A stretch of 5,695 nucleotides of DNA from Lentzea sp. (GCA_030146905.1 JASLAV010001277.1:1-5695); one strand, 5' to 3'; numbered from the stretch's first letter, positions 1 to 5,328 are shown. Program-made: numbers and translations. Notes: generated from the sequence alone by a model not told the origin.

Positions 1-1253
1 CCGCACGGCAGGTTCTCGCTGGACGTGGCGTCGGCCGGCGCGATCCTGTCGCCCACCATCTGCACCGCGACCTCGGCGTTCTTCTTCACGAGCTCCGGCA
101 ACGACTTGAGCGACACCCGGTGCGGGCTGAACCGGTCGGAGAGCTCGTTGGGCTTGCCGGTGACGAGGTCCGCGAGCAGCGACGCGGCGAACGTGCCGCT
201 GGTCAGGCCCCACTTCATGTAGCCGGTGGCGGTGAACAGCGTGTCGCTGCCCGGCGTGTAGCTGCCGATCATCGGCAGGTGGTCGTAGGACGTCGGGTCC
301 TGCGCCGACCACCGGTGCGTGACCTCCTCGACCTGCCAGTGCTTGCGCGCGAAGTCCTCGAGCCTGCGGAACGGCTCCACCGCGGGCTTGCCGGTCGCGT
401 GGCTCTGGCCGGCGATGATCACCTTGTCCTGGTGCGCGGAGATGGACCAGGACGGGCTGCCGGTGCTGATCGCGAGCGCTTGCGTGGGGTTCGTGACGCG
501 GGCGGCGATGCAGTACGCGCGGGTCAGCTCCAGGCGCGCGAAGTACAGGCCGCGGTCGAGCGTCGGGTAGTGCGTGGCGATCACGACCTGCGAGGCGTTG
601 ACGTGACCGTCCTTCGTGGACACTCGCGTGCCGGTCACGTCGAGCACCCTGCTGTGCTCGCGGACCACGCTGCCGTCGCCGTCGACCGCGTCGGCGAGGC
701 CCTGCAGGTACTTCACCGGGTGCAGCGCGATCTGGTCGTCGAGCCGGATCGCCGCGTGCACCTCGAACGGCAGGTCGACGTCCGTGGTGCCGCTGCGCAC
801 CGGCAGGCCGACCTGGCGCGCGGTGATCAGCTCGTGGTCGACGTCCCGCACCTCGTCCTCGGTGTAGGCGTAGGTGACGGCGGGGGAGCGGCGCAGGTCG
901 CAGTCGATGCCCTCGGACCTGACCAGCTCGGCCACCCGGGCCACCGCGGCCAGTGAGGCGGTGGCGTAGTCGGTGGCGGCCGCCAAGCCGTGGGTGCTCC
1001 GGATCTGCGAGTACACGGTGGCCTGCAGAGCGGTGACCTTGGCGGTGTTGTTGCCGGACACGCCCGAAGCCACGCGGTCGGCCTCCAGCACGACGACATT
1101 GAGACCGCGGCGCTTGAGCAGCAGCGCGGTGGTGAGGCCGGTGATGCCGCCGCCGACGACGGCCACGTCGAAGGTGTGCTCGCCGGTCAGCGGAGGACGC
1201 GGCTTCGCAGGGATGGCGGTGAGCCAGAGCGACTGGTCGGCGGTGGTCGTCAT
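1..1253 (-). CDS. FAD-dependent oxidoreductase (DAO fold), Rieske-type family, 3' end cut by window edge
   Basis: Reading leftward from ATG at 1253, 417 codons are open to the edge with no stop. The Rossmann motif GGGITGL (residues 34-40) and the acidic end of its second strand (VVVLEAD) bind FAD. A SGNNTAKVT segment follows, then HPVKYLQGLAD, RWSAQDPTSYDHLPMIG (314-330) and TGYMKWGLTSG (343-353). These are the landmarks of the YhfW-like DAO subfamily, whose members carry a C-terminal Rieske [2Fe-2S] domain of roughly 100 residues. The visible protein ends at ...ENLPC, about where that domain should begin, so the iron-sulfur part is predicted, not seen. The likely role is a flavin- and Fe-S-based oxidation of a small amine or similar substrate in the cytosol; the substrate is unknown. 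It is divergent from ndh. No Shine-Dalgarno precedes the ATG, consistent with a leaderless transcript. The family call is firm, the exact reaction is not. Confidence 0.85.
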   Translation of the reverse strand, partial: MTTTADQSLWLTAIPAKPRPPLTGEHTFDVAVVGGGITGLTTALLLKRRGLNVVVLEADRVASGVSGNNTAKVTALQATVYSQIRSTHGLAAATDYATASLAAVARVAELVRSEGIDCDLRRSPAVTYAYTEDEVRDVDHELITARQVGLPVRSGTTDVDLPFEVHAAIRLDDQIALHPVKYLQGLADAVDGDGSVVREHSRVLDVTGTRVSTKDGHVNASQVVIATHYPTLDRGLYFARLELTRAYCIAARVTNPTQALAISTGSPSWSISAHQDKVIIAGQSHATGKPAVEPFRRLEDFARKHWQVEEVTHRWSAQDPTSYDHLPMIGSYTPGSDTLFTATGYMKWGLTSGTFAASLLADLVTGKPNELSDRFSPHRVSLKSLPELVKKNAEVAVQMVGDRIAPADATSSENLPC

Positions 1254-1271
1254 GGCGGCGGTATACCCACG
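1254..1271 (-). promoter_or_regulatory. GGGTAT -10 box of the oxidoreductase gene; probable leaderless start
   Basis: On the minus strand GGGTAT lies at 1268-1263, its T at -12 from the ATG at 1253, followed by ACCGCCGCC with no purine-rich ribosome site. GGGTA is the -10 core of SigB/SigF-type stress sigma promoters in actinobacteria. Only a weak GNNT -35 (GCAT, 15-bp spacer) is visible. The element CGTGGGTAT recurs in inverted orientation before ndh (1369-1377). Confidence 0.45.
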
Positions 1272-1368
1272 TCAGGCATGGTTATGCGGCCGCGGGTGCG
1301 CCGCCCGGCCCGGCGATCGGGTGCGAACGCGCCCACAAACGGGCGTCCGCAGGGTATGTCGCGCGTTT

Positions 1369-1386
1369 CGTGGGTATGCGACGTCC
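1369..1386 (+). promoter_or_regulatory. GGGTAT -10 box(es) of ndh; probable leaderless start
   Basis: GGGTAT at 1372-1377 puts its T at -12 from the ndh ATG (1387), the same offset as for the divergent gene. A second GGGTATG lies 20 bp upstream at 1352-1358 and could be a tandem promoter giving a short leader. No Shine-Dalgarno is visible. A 5-bp inverted repeat CGCCC-ACAAAC-GGGCG (1330-1345) sits between the two divergent promoters and could be an operator. A clear -35 is lacking. Confidence 0.45.
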
Positions 1387-2649
1387 ATGAGCAAGCACCG
1401 TGTTGTCGTTGTCGGTGGCGGTTTCGGCGGGCTGGGCGTCGTGCGCGGGCTGAAGCGCGCGGACGTCGAGGTCACGCTCATCGACCGCACCAACCACCAC
1501 CTGTTCCAGCCGTTGCTCTACCAGGTGGCGACCGCTCTGCTGCCCGCTGGCGACATCGCGCCCGCGTTCCGCGCGGTCCTGCGCAAGCAGCGCAACGCGC
1601 ACGTGCTGCTGGGTGAGGTGACCGGCTTCGACACCGCGAACCGGCAGGTCCACGTCGACCTCCCGGACGGGTCGTCGCGCCAGGTCGGGTACGACACCCT
1701 GGTCGTGGCCGCCGGGTCGCAGGACAGCTACTTCGGGCACGACGAGTGGGCACAGGTCGCGCCGCCGATGAAGACCCTGGAGCAGGCCGTGACCCTGCGG
1801 TCGAGGCTGCTGCGCGCGTTCGAGACGGCGGTGACGGCCGACGACCCCAAGCAGTGGCTGTCGTTCGCGGTGGTCGGGGCCGGACCGACGGGTGTCGAGC
1901 TGGTGGGGCAGCTCGCCGACCTGGCCCGCAGGGCGCTGAAGGGCCAGTTCCGCGAGATCGACCCGCGCGACATCCGGATCACGCTGCTCGACGCCGTGCC
2001 GCACGTGCTGCCGCCGTTCTCCGAACCGCTGCGGGCGCACGCCAGGAAGAAGCTGGAGAGCCTCGGCGTGACGGTGATGACCGGCGCCATGGTCGAGTCG
2101 ATCGACTCCGAGGGCCTCACCACGAAGGACGGCGACCGCGTCGAGGCGCGGACGATCATCTGGGCGGCCGGTGTGCAGGCGTCCCCGCTGTCGCGCAAGC
2201 TCGCGGAGGCCACCGGTGCCGAGGTCGACCGCAAGGGCAAGATCCTGGTGAACCCCTCCGACTGCTCGGTCACCGAGAACATCTACGCGATCGGCGACAT
2301 GGTCAACCTGGACAACCTGCCCGGCATCGCGGAGCCCGCGATCCAGGAGGGCCACCACGTCGCCAAGGTGATCAAGGCGAAGCTGGAGGGCAGGACCCAC
2401 AAGCCGTTCAAGTACCTCGACCTCGGCACGATGGCGACGATCTCGCCCGGCGACGCCGTCGCCGACATCAAGAAGCTGCGGCTCAAGGGCCTCATCGGCA
2501 AGGTGGCGTGGGCAGGGGTGCACATCGCGTTCCTGGTCGGCTGGCGCAACCGGATCGCGGTGCTCACCCAGTGGGCGTGGAACATCGTCACCGGGCGCCG
2601 CGCGCAGCCGATCATCCTGGAGCCGATGCGCGCGAAAACGGCGAAATAG
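1387..2649 (+). CDS. ndh: Type II NADH dehydrogenase (NDH-2), NADH:menaquinone oxidoreductase
   Basis: This 420-aa single-subunit, non-proton-pumping dehydrogenase oxidises NADH and reduces membrane quinone (menaquinone in actinomycetes). The N-terminal FAD Rossmann motif is VVVGGGFGGLG (residues 7-17). NDH-2 hallmarks follow: NHHLFQPLLYQVAT (36-49), the second dinucleotide-binding motif VVGAGPTGVELVGQLADL (162-179) for NADH, and the C-terminal FAD motif YAIGDM (300-305). The quinone-site region reads AEPAIQEG (315-322); a Glu stands where many NDH-2s have the first Gln of AQxxxQ. The hydrophobic, tryptophan-rich tail (371-400, WAGVHIAFLVGWRNRIAVLTQWAWNI) is the membrane anchor region. The ATG at 1387 was chosen because the FAD motif begins 6 residues later. 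The frame stays open upstream to 973 but only as antisense to the neighbouring gene. Length is normal for the family. Confidence 0.95.
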   Translation: MSKHRVVVVGGGFGGLGVVRGLKRADVEVTLIDRTNHHLFQPLLYQVATALLPAGDIAPAFRAVLRKQRNAHVLLGEVTGFDTANRQVHVDLPDGSSRQVGYDTLVVAAGSQDSYFGHDEWAQVAPPMKTLEQAVTLRSRLLRAFETAVTADDPKQWLSFAVVGAGPTGVELVGQLADLARRALKGQFREIDPRDIRITLLDAVPHVLPPFSEPLRAHARKKLESLGVTVMTGAMVESIDSEGLTTKDGDRVEARTIIWAAGVQASPLSRKLAEATGAEVDRKGKILVNPSDCSVTENIYAIGDMVNLDNLPGIAEPAIQEGHHVAKVIKAKLEGRTHKPFKYLDLGTMATISPGDAVADIKKLRLKGLIGKVAWAGVHIAFLVGWRNRIAVLTQWAWNIVTGRRAQPIILEPMRAKTAK

Positions 2650-2656
2650 CAGGCCG

Positions 2657-2684
2657 ACCCGGTTGTGCGCCGGCGGCGCCGGGT
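2657..2684. repeat. Inverted repeat ACCCGG / CCGGGT in the ndh-SRPBCC gap
   Basis: Arms ACCCGG (2657-2662) and CCGGGT (2679-2684) are perfect complements. An alternative tighter hairpin is GCGCC-GGC-GGCGC (2667-2679). It could be a weak terminator after ndh (stop 2649). It also overlaps the -35 and -10 boxes proposed for the next gene, so it could be an operator or a read-through control point. There is no U-tract. Confidence 0.4.
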
Positions 2685-2695
2685 AACCACGGACC
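2661..2695 (+). promoter_or_regulatory. SigB/SigF-type promoter GGTTG-N15-GGGTA, leaderless start
   Basis: GGTTG (2661-2665), a 15-bp spacer and GGGTA (2681-2685) closely match the known GGTTT-N15-17-GGGTA pattern of SigF/SigB-type stress promoters in actinobacteria. The T of GGGTA lies at -12 from the GTG at 2696, as for the two upstream genes. No Shine-Dalgarno is visible before the GTG, so the transcript probably begins at or within a base or two of the start codon. Confidence 0.5.
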
Positions 2696-3598
2696 GTGAA
2701 CCTGGAGCTGCTGGGCATCTACCTCAACGACCACCTGGCCGGTATGACGGCGGGCACGGAGCTCGCTCGCCGCGTCAGCCGCACGCATCCCGAGCTGCGC
2801 GTCCTCGCCGACGACCTGGAGGCCGACCGCAAGGAGCTGCTCGACTTCATGCGCGAGGTCGGTGTCGAGTCGCGTCCGCACAAGGCCGCGATCGGCTGGC
2901 TGTCGGAGAAGGCGGGCAGGCTCAAGCTCAACGGCAGGGTGCTGAGCCGCTCGCCGTTGAGCGACGTCCTCGAACTGGAGGGGCTGCGCGTCGGCGTCGA
3001 GGCCAAGTCCGCGATGTGGCGGACGCTGCGCAAGCTGCAGAGCTTCGACGAAGGACGGCTGGAGCGGCTGGCGCACCGTGCGGAGGGGCAGGCTGAGCTC
3101 GTCGACCAGTACCGCGTCCGCCTGGTGCCGCAGGCCTTCAACGCACCGCACATGTCCGGCGTCGACGTCGAACGCACCTTCACCGTCGCGTCCACACCGG
3201 AGGGCGTCGTCGAGTACCTGCGCGACTTCTCCCGCACCGAGCAGTGGGATCCGGGCACCGTGTCGTGCCGACGCCTCGACGACGGACCCGTCGAGGTCGG
3301 CTCGCGCTGGCACAACGTGTCGACGTTCCTCGGCCGCAAGACCGAGCTCGTCTACGAGCTGACCCGTGACGACCCGACCGGGCTGCAGTTCGTCGGCCGC
3401 AACGACACCGCCACCGCGACCGACGACATCACGATCACCGCCGGTGCCACGCCCGGCACCGCCAGGATCGCCTACCACGCGCACCTCGAGTTCACCGGGA
3501 TGGCGAAGCTCGGGGCGCCCGTGGCGAAGCTGGCGCTCGAGAAGCTGGGCAACGACACCGAGAAGAGCCTGATCCGCGTGCTCGGCCCCGTCCGGTAA
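2696..3598 (+). CDS. Two-domain protein: N-terminal ferritin-like helical domain fused to SRPBCC (START-like) domain
   Basis: The product is 300 aa with no signal peptide or membrane span. Residues 1-150 are helical: LNDHLAGMTAGTELARR (10-26), an acidic LADDLEADRKELLDFM segment (37-52), EKAGRLKLNGRVLSRSPLSDVLELEGL (71-97) and a final helix. They resemble the small four-helix ferritin-like proteins common in actinomycetes; I see no complete di-iron ligand set. From about 155, VERTFTVASTPEGVVEYLRDFSRTEQWDPG and the beta-rich stretch to LEFTGMAKLG..., plus a C-terminal helix, are typical of SRPBCC/polyketide-cyclase-like hydrophobic-pocket proteins. The ligand is unknown. The two halves usually occur as separate proteins, so this is a fusion. 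Met153 (codon at 3152) begins the second domain but has no ribosome site. GTG at 2696 was chosen because LELLGIYLNDHLAG is the conserved N-terminus and the GGGTA box fits. It lies 46 bp downstream of ndh and may share its transcript. Confidence 0.75.
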   Translation: MNLELLGIYLNDHLAGMTAGTELARRVSRTHPELRVLADDLEADRKELLDFMREVGVESRPHKAAIGWLSEKAGRLKLNGRVLSRSPLSDVLELEGLRVGVEAKSAMWRTLRKLQSFDEGRLERLAHRAEGQAELVDQYRVRLVPQAFNAPHMSGVDVERTFTVASTPEGVVEYLRDFSRTEQWDPGTVSCRRLDDGPVEVGSRWHNVSTFLGRKTELVYELTRDDPTGLQFVGRNDTATATDDITITAGATPGTARIAYHAHLEFTGMAKLGAPVAKLALEKLGNDTEKSLIRVLGPVR

Positions 3599-3628
3599 AG
3601 GCGGGGGAAAACCGCAGGTCAGCACGGA

Positions 3629-3657
3629 TTCCCCGCACCGAACACGATCCATAGACT
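3629..3657 (+). promoter_or_regulatory. Candidate housekeeping promoter for the cell-wall hydrolase gene
   Basis: TAGACT (3652-3657) matches the actinobacterial TANNNT -10. A poor -35, TTCCCC (3629-3634), lies 17 bp upstream. Transcription would begin near 3664 and give a leader of about 70 nt that contains the hairpin at 3677-3696. Confidence 0.35.
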
Positions 3658-3676
3658 CCCTCGCGCCGGTCGGTGA

Positions 3677-3696
3677 GACAGGCCTTCGGCCCTGTC
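3677..3696 (+). terminator. Hairpin with CTTCGG loop in the gap before the hydrolase gene
   Basis: GACAGG (3677-3682) pairs with CCTGTC (3691-3696) around a cUUCGg tetraloop, with one C-C mismatch; an alternative pairing has GGCC/GGCC and one bulge. No U-tract follows. It is either the intrinsic terminator of the upstream SRPBCC gene (stop 3598) or a 5'-leader structure of the downstream gene, since it ends about 22 nt before that gene's Shine-Dalgarno. Confidence 0.45.
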
Positions 3697-3718
3697 CGCC
3701 CCCGGTGAGGACTCAAAG

Positions 3719-3724
3719 AGGGAG
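3719..3724 (+). promoter_or_regulatory. Shine-Dalgarno site deciding the GTG start at 3733
   Basis: AGGGAG with an 8-nt spacer precedes GTG 3733. It fixes this start, which places the twin-arginine motif at residues 8-9 as expected for a signal peptide. This contrasts with the apparently leaderless genes to the left. Confidence 0.7.
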
Positions 3725-3732
3725 AACCTGGG

Positions 3733-4560
3733 GTGTTCGAGAACAACGTCACCAGACGCGGCTTCGTCACGGGTGCCGCGGCGGTCGCCGGGCTCGCCGG
3801 CCTGTCCACCATCGCGCCCGGTCTGGCCGGTGCCGCCCCGAAGACCAACGACCAGCACACCGAGGCGGAGATCAAGGCCGCCGAGGTCGGTGCGCTGGCG
3901 ATGATGACGTTCCAGAAGATCGACGGCACGCCCGTCTACTACTGGCGTTCCAACCGCGGCAACACGACCGCGCGCAACTGGCAGGCCACCGACGCGTTCT
4001 ACAACGCGCTCGTCGCGTGGATCCGGGACCTGCGCTCGCTGTCGTCGAGCTACGGCTCGATCAGCTACATCGTCTCCGCCGGGTTCTACGTCGACAAGGC
4101 CGGCCAGCACGGCGCGGGCACCGCGATGGACCTCGACCACGTCCGCTGGTCAGGTGGCAACACCGTCTCGCCGCTCGACAAGGCGCACGCCTCGGGCACG
4201 GCGTCGGTGCGCAAGCGCTACCTCGCGACGGAGGCCGTGTGCCGCCGCCGGTTCCGCTACGTGCTCGACGGCTGGTACAACGCCGACCACGCCGACCACA
4301 TCCACGCCGACTTCGGCGGCATGCCGGTCCGCGCGGGCAAGGACTCCGAGTCCGACACCAAGTTCGTCCAGGCGGTGTGCAACAACTTCCGCGGCGCCGG
4401 TCTCGACATCGACGGCATCTGGGGCCCGAACACGACCAGCGCGTTCAACAGCCTCAAGTCGGCGCTCGGCGTGACGGGTGACCCGCACTCCAGTGCCTCC
4501 GTGTGGCAGGGCATGCTGTCGAAGATCGCGACCAAGGGCTTCGCGAACCAGAACATCTGA
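3733..4560 (+). CDS. Tat-exported LAS/M15 (extensin-like) putative peptidoglycan hydrolase with C-terminal PG-binding-like region
   Basis: The 275-aa protein begins with a twin-arginine signal: T-R-R-G-F-V (7-12), an Ala/Gly/Leu-rich core (13-31) and a likely AGA cleavage site after residue 34. The mature domain carries the zinc-peptidase signature of the LAS superfamily (D-Ala-D-Ala peptidase/extensin-like C): HGAGTAMD (126-133), giving His126 and Asp133, and HADHIHAD (186-193), where the H-x-H pair 189/191 supplies the remaining ligand and catalytic His. Cys170 and Cys216 could form a disulfide outside the cell. Residues about 207-247 (VQAVCNNFRG...LDIDGIWGPNTTSAFNSLKSAL) look like a peptidoglycan_binding_1 repeat with its D-G-x-x-G-P-x-T core. 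The expected role is cleavage or trimming of peptide cross-links in the wall; exact bond specificity cannot be read from sequence. The start is fixed by AGGGAG at 3719-3724. Confidence 0.72.
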   Translation: MFENNVTRRGFVTGAAAVAGLAGLSTIAPGLAGAAPKTNDQHTEAEIKAAEVGALAMMTFQKIDGTPVYYWRSNRGNTTARNWQATDAFYNALVAWIRDLRSLSSSYGSISYIVSAGFYVDKAGQHGAGTAMDLDHVRWSGGNTVSPLDKAHASGTASVRKRYLATEAVCRRRFRYVLDGWYNADHADHIHADFGGMPVRAGKDSESDTKFVQAVCNNFRGAGLDIDGIWGPNTTSAFNSLKSALGVTGDPHSSASVWQGMLSKIATKGFANQNI

Positions 4561-4584
4561 TCCGGAGCACGATTCCGCGGAGAC

Positions 4585-4608
4585 CGGCTGGGAAATCGGC
4601 TCGGAAAT
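4585..4608 (+). repeat. 12-bp tandem repeat (2 units) after the hydrolase stop codon
   Basis: CGGCTGGGAAAT (4585-4596) is followed directly by CGGCTCGGAAAT (4597-4608), one mismatch in 12. It lies in the 3' region of the hydrolase mRNA, upstream of the terminator. CCGCGGA (4575-4581) and TCCGCGG (4611-4617) are complementary and flank the repeat, so the pair could sit in a hairpin loop. Confidence 0.6.
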
Positions 4609-4625
4609 CGTCCGCGGGAGCTCCG

Positions 4626-4667
4626 CACGACGAAGGCGCGTCCACGTCCGGACGCGCCTTCGTCGTG
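4626..4667. terminator. Strong bidirectional hairpin terminator between convergent genes
   Basis: An 18-bp perfect stem has arms at 4626-4643 (starting CACGACGAAGG, ending GTCC) and 4650-4667, with a 6-nt loop ACGTCC. A G-T wobble and a C-G pair extend it outward. It lies 65 bp after the hydrolase stop and 11 bp beyond the stop of the minus-strand gene, so it can serve both. There is no U-tract on either side, as is common for high-GC actinomycete terminators. Confidence 0.88.
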
Positions 4668-4678
4668 TGAGAAAAGGA

Positions 4679-5188
4679 TTAGCGGGCGCCGTTGCCCATG
4701 GAGCCGCCGAGGCCGAAGAGGATCCGCTGGATGAGCTCGGGATCGACGTCCGGCTCGTCACCCAGCGCCTCGGCCGCCGGTGAACGGCGCTTCTCGCGCC
4801 GGGGGAGCGGGACGGCGCCCGCGTTCACCCCGGTCGGCAGCTGCAGCTCGCACCAGATGAGCTTGACGCCACCGTCGAGCTGGAGCTCACCGCTGCGCAG
4901 GTCGGGGGAGGTGGGCGGCATGGTGAACCTGGCCGCCTCCAGCTCGACGACGAGGTACTCGCCGGTCAGCCTCAGTCGCAGCGTGATCAGCCGTGAGGTC
5001 TTGGGGTCCGCGGACTCGACGGCGGCTTCGACCAGCGCGCAGGCGACGGCCGAGCACTCTCCGATCATGTTGCGGAGACGCCACTCACCGAGTGTGAAAC
5101 GCACGAACAGATCCGCGCAGTTCACCGCGGTGGGCAGCGCGATGAGTGTCAGGTCGTCGACCTGGGCGGTCTGGGCGTTCGCCTGCAT
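4679..5188 (-). CDS. RsbW/GHKL-fold (HATPase_c_2-like) protein with degenerate ATP-binding motifs
   Basis: The product is 169 aa. The N-terminal LTLIALPTAVNCADLFVRFTLGEWRL (13-38) matches the opening strand and helix of the actinomycete anti-sigma/serine-kinase-like ATP-binding proteins (ALPxAVxxAR.FVR.TL..W.L). The following helix aligns with the N-box, but ALVEAAV (51-57) stands where ELVTNAV is usual, so both the catalytic Glu and the Mg-binding Asn are Ala. The DxGxG nucleotide motif is also not recognisable. ITLRLRLTGEYLVVELE (68-84) forms the next strands. A basic linker (RREKRRSP, 130-137) and an acidic-then-helical tail (DEPDVDPELIQRILFGLGG) follow. It is probably a cytosolic protein-protein regulator without kinase activity, or a protein that has lost it; partners are unknown. 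The ATG has a good Shine-Dalgarno. The fold call is moderately sure, function is open. Confidence 0.65.
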   Translation of the reverse strand: MQANAQTAQVDDLTLIALPTAVNCADLFVRFTLGEWRLRNMIGECSAVACALVEAAVESADPKTSRLITLRLRLTGEYLVVELEAARFTMPPTSPDLRSGELQLDGGVKLIWCELQLPTGVNAGAVPLPRREKRRSPAAEALGDEPDVDPELIQRILFGLGGSMGNGAR

Positions 5189-5192
5189 TCTG

Positions 5193-5197
5193 CCTCC
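5193..5197 (-). promoter_or_regulatory. Shine-Dalgarno of the RsbW-like gene
   Basis: Minus-strand GGAGG lies 4 nt before ATG 5188 (GGAGG-CAGA-ATG). It is the strongest ribosome site in the window and settles the start codon. Confidence 0.8.
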
Positions 5198-5257
5198 GTC
5201 TTCGCGTGCGGCGCGCGATCCGCGATGGTCACCCGAATGGCCGTCACGGTGAGCGGG

Positions 5258-5285
5258 AATCTACATGGGTATACGCGGGAAGCAA
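5258..5285 (-). promoter_or_regulatory. Candidate promoter of the RsbW-like gene
   Basis: On the minus strand TTGCTT (5285-5280), a 16-bp spacer and TAGATT (5263-5258) resemble a housekeeping promoter (TTGACA/TANNNT). It would give a leader of roughly 60 nt. A GTATAC palindrome lies within the spacer; on the plus strand it forms part of a GGGTAT box (5267-5272) with no identified gene behind it. Confidence 0.35.
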
Positions 5286-5311
5286 TGCCCTGGTTGACTC
5301 ACCCGTCAAAA

Positions 5312-5328
5312 GTCACGTCCGGGTCACG
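5312..5328 (+). repeat. GTCACG direct repeat, 11-bp period
   Basis: GTCACG occurs at 5312-5317 and again at 5323-5328, exactly one helical turn apart. The spacing is that of tandem-site regulators (PhoP boxes are 11-bp repeats of GTTCACC-like units), but the match to that consensus is partial. It lies upstream of the RsbW-like gene's promoter. Confidence 0.35.

Noticed and set aside
120..956. Long plus-strand open frames across the first 1.25 kb, also 973-1386 upstream of ndh
   Set aside because: They are antisense to the oxidoreductase, which has clear FAD motifs on the minus strand; their translations are Arg/Ala/Val-rich and low in information, typical of GC-rich shadow frames.
1284..1293. 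GCGGCCGC-type GC palindromes
   Set aside because: Short GC palindromes are frequent in such GC-rich DNA and have no positional relation to promoters or gene ends.
1282..2718. 478-codon minus-strand frame opposite ndh
   Set aside because: Long antisense frames are expected opposite GC-rich genes; the composition is biased and no domain is recognisable, while ndh is unambiguous.
2612..3652. 346-codon minus-strand frame opposite the ferritin-like/SRPBCC gene
   Set aside because: No recognisable motif and it overlaps the end of ndh; the plus frame has two recognisable domains and a promoter.
3599..3732. c-di-AMP (ydaO-type) riboswitch before the wall hydrolase
   Set aside because: Suggested by gene function and a G-rich GGGGGAAAACC start, but I could not place the conserved core or pseudoknots, and the gap is short; kept only as a check item.
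3705..4481. 258-codon plus-strand frame overlapping the hydrolase in another frame
   Set aside because: Arg-rich low-complexity translation; the frame starting at 3733 has the signal peptide, zinc motifs and Shine-Dalgarno.
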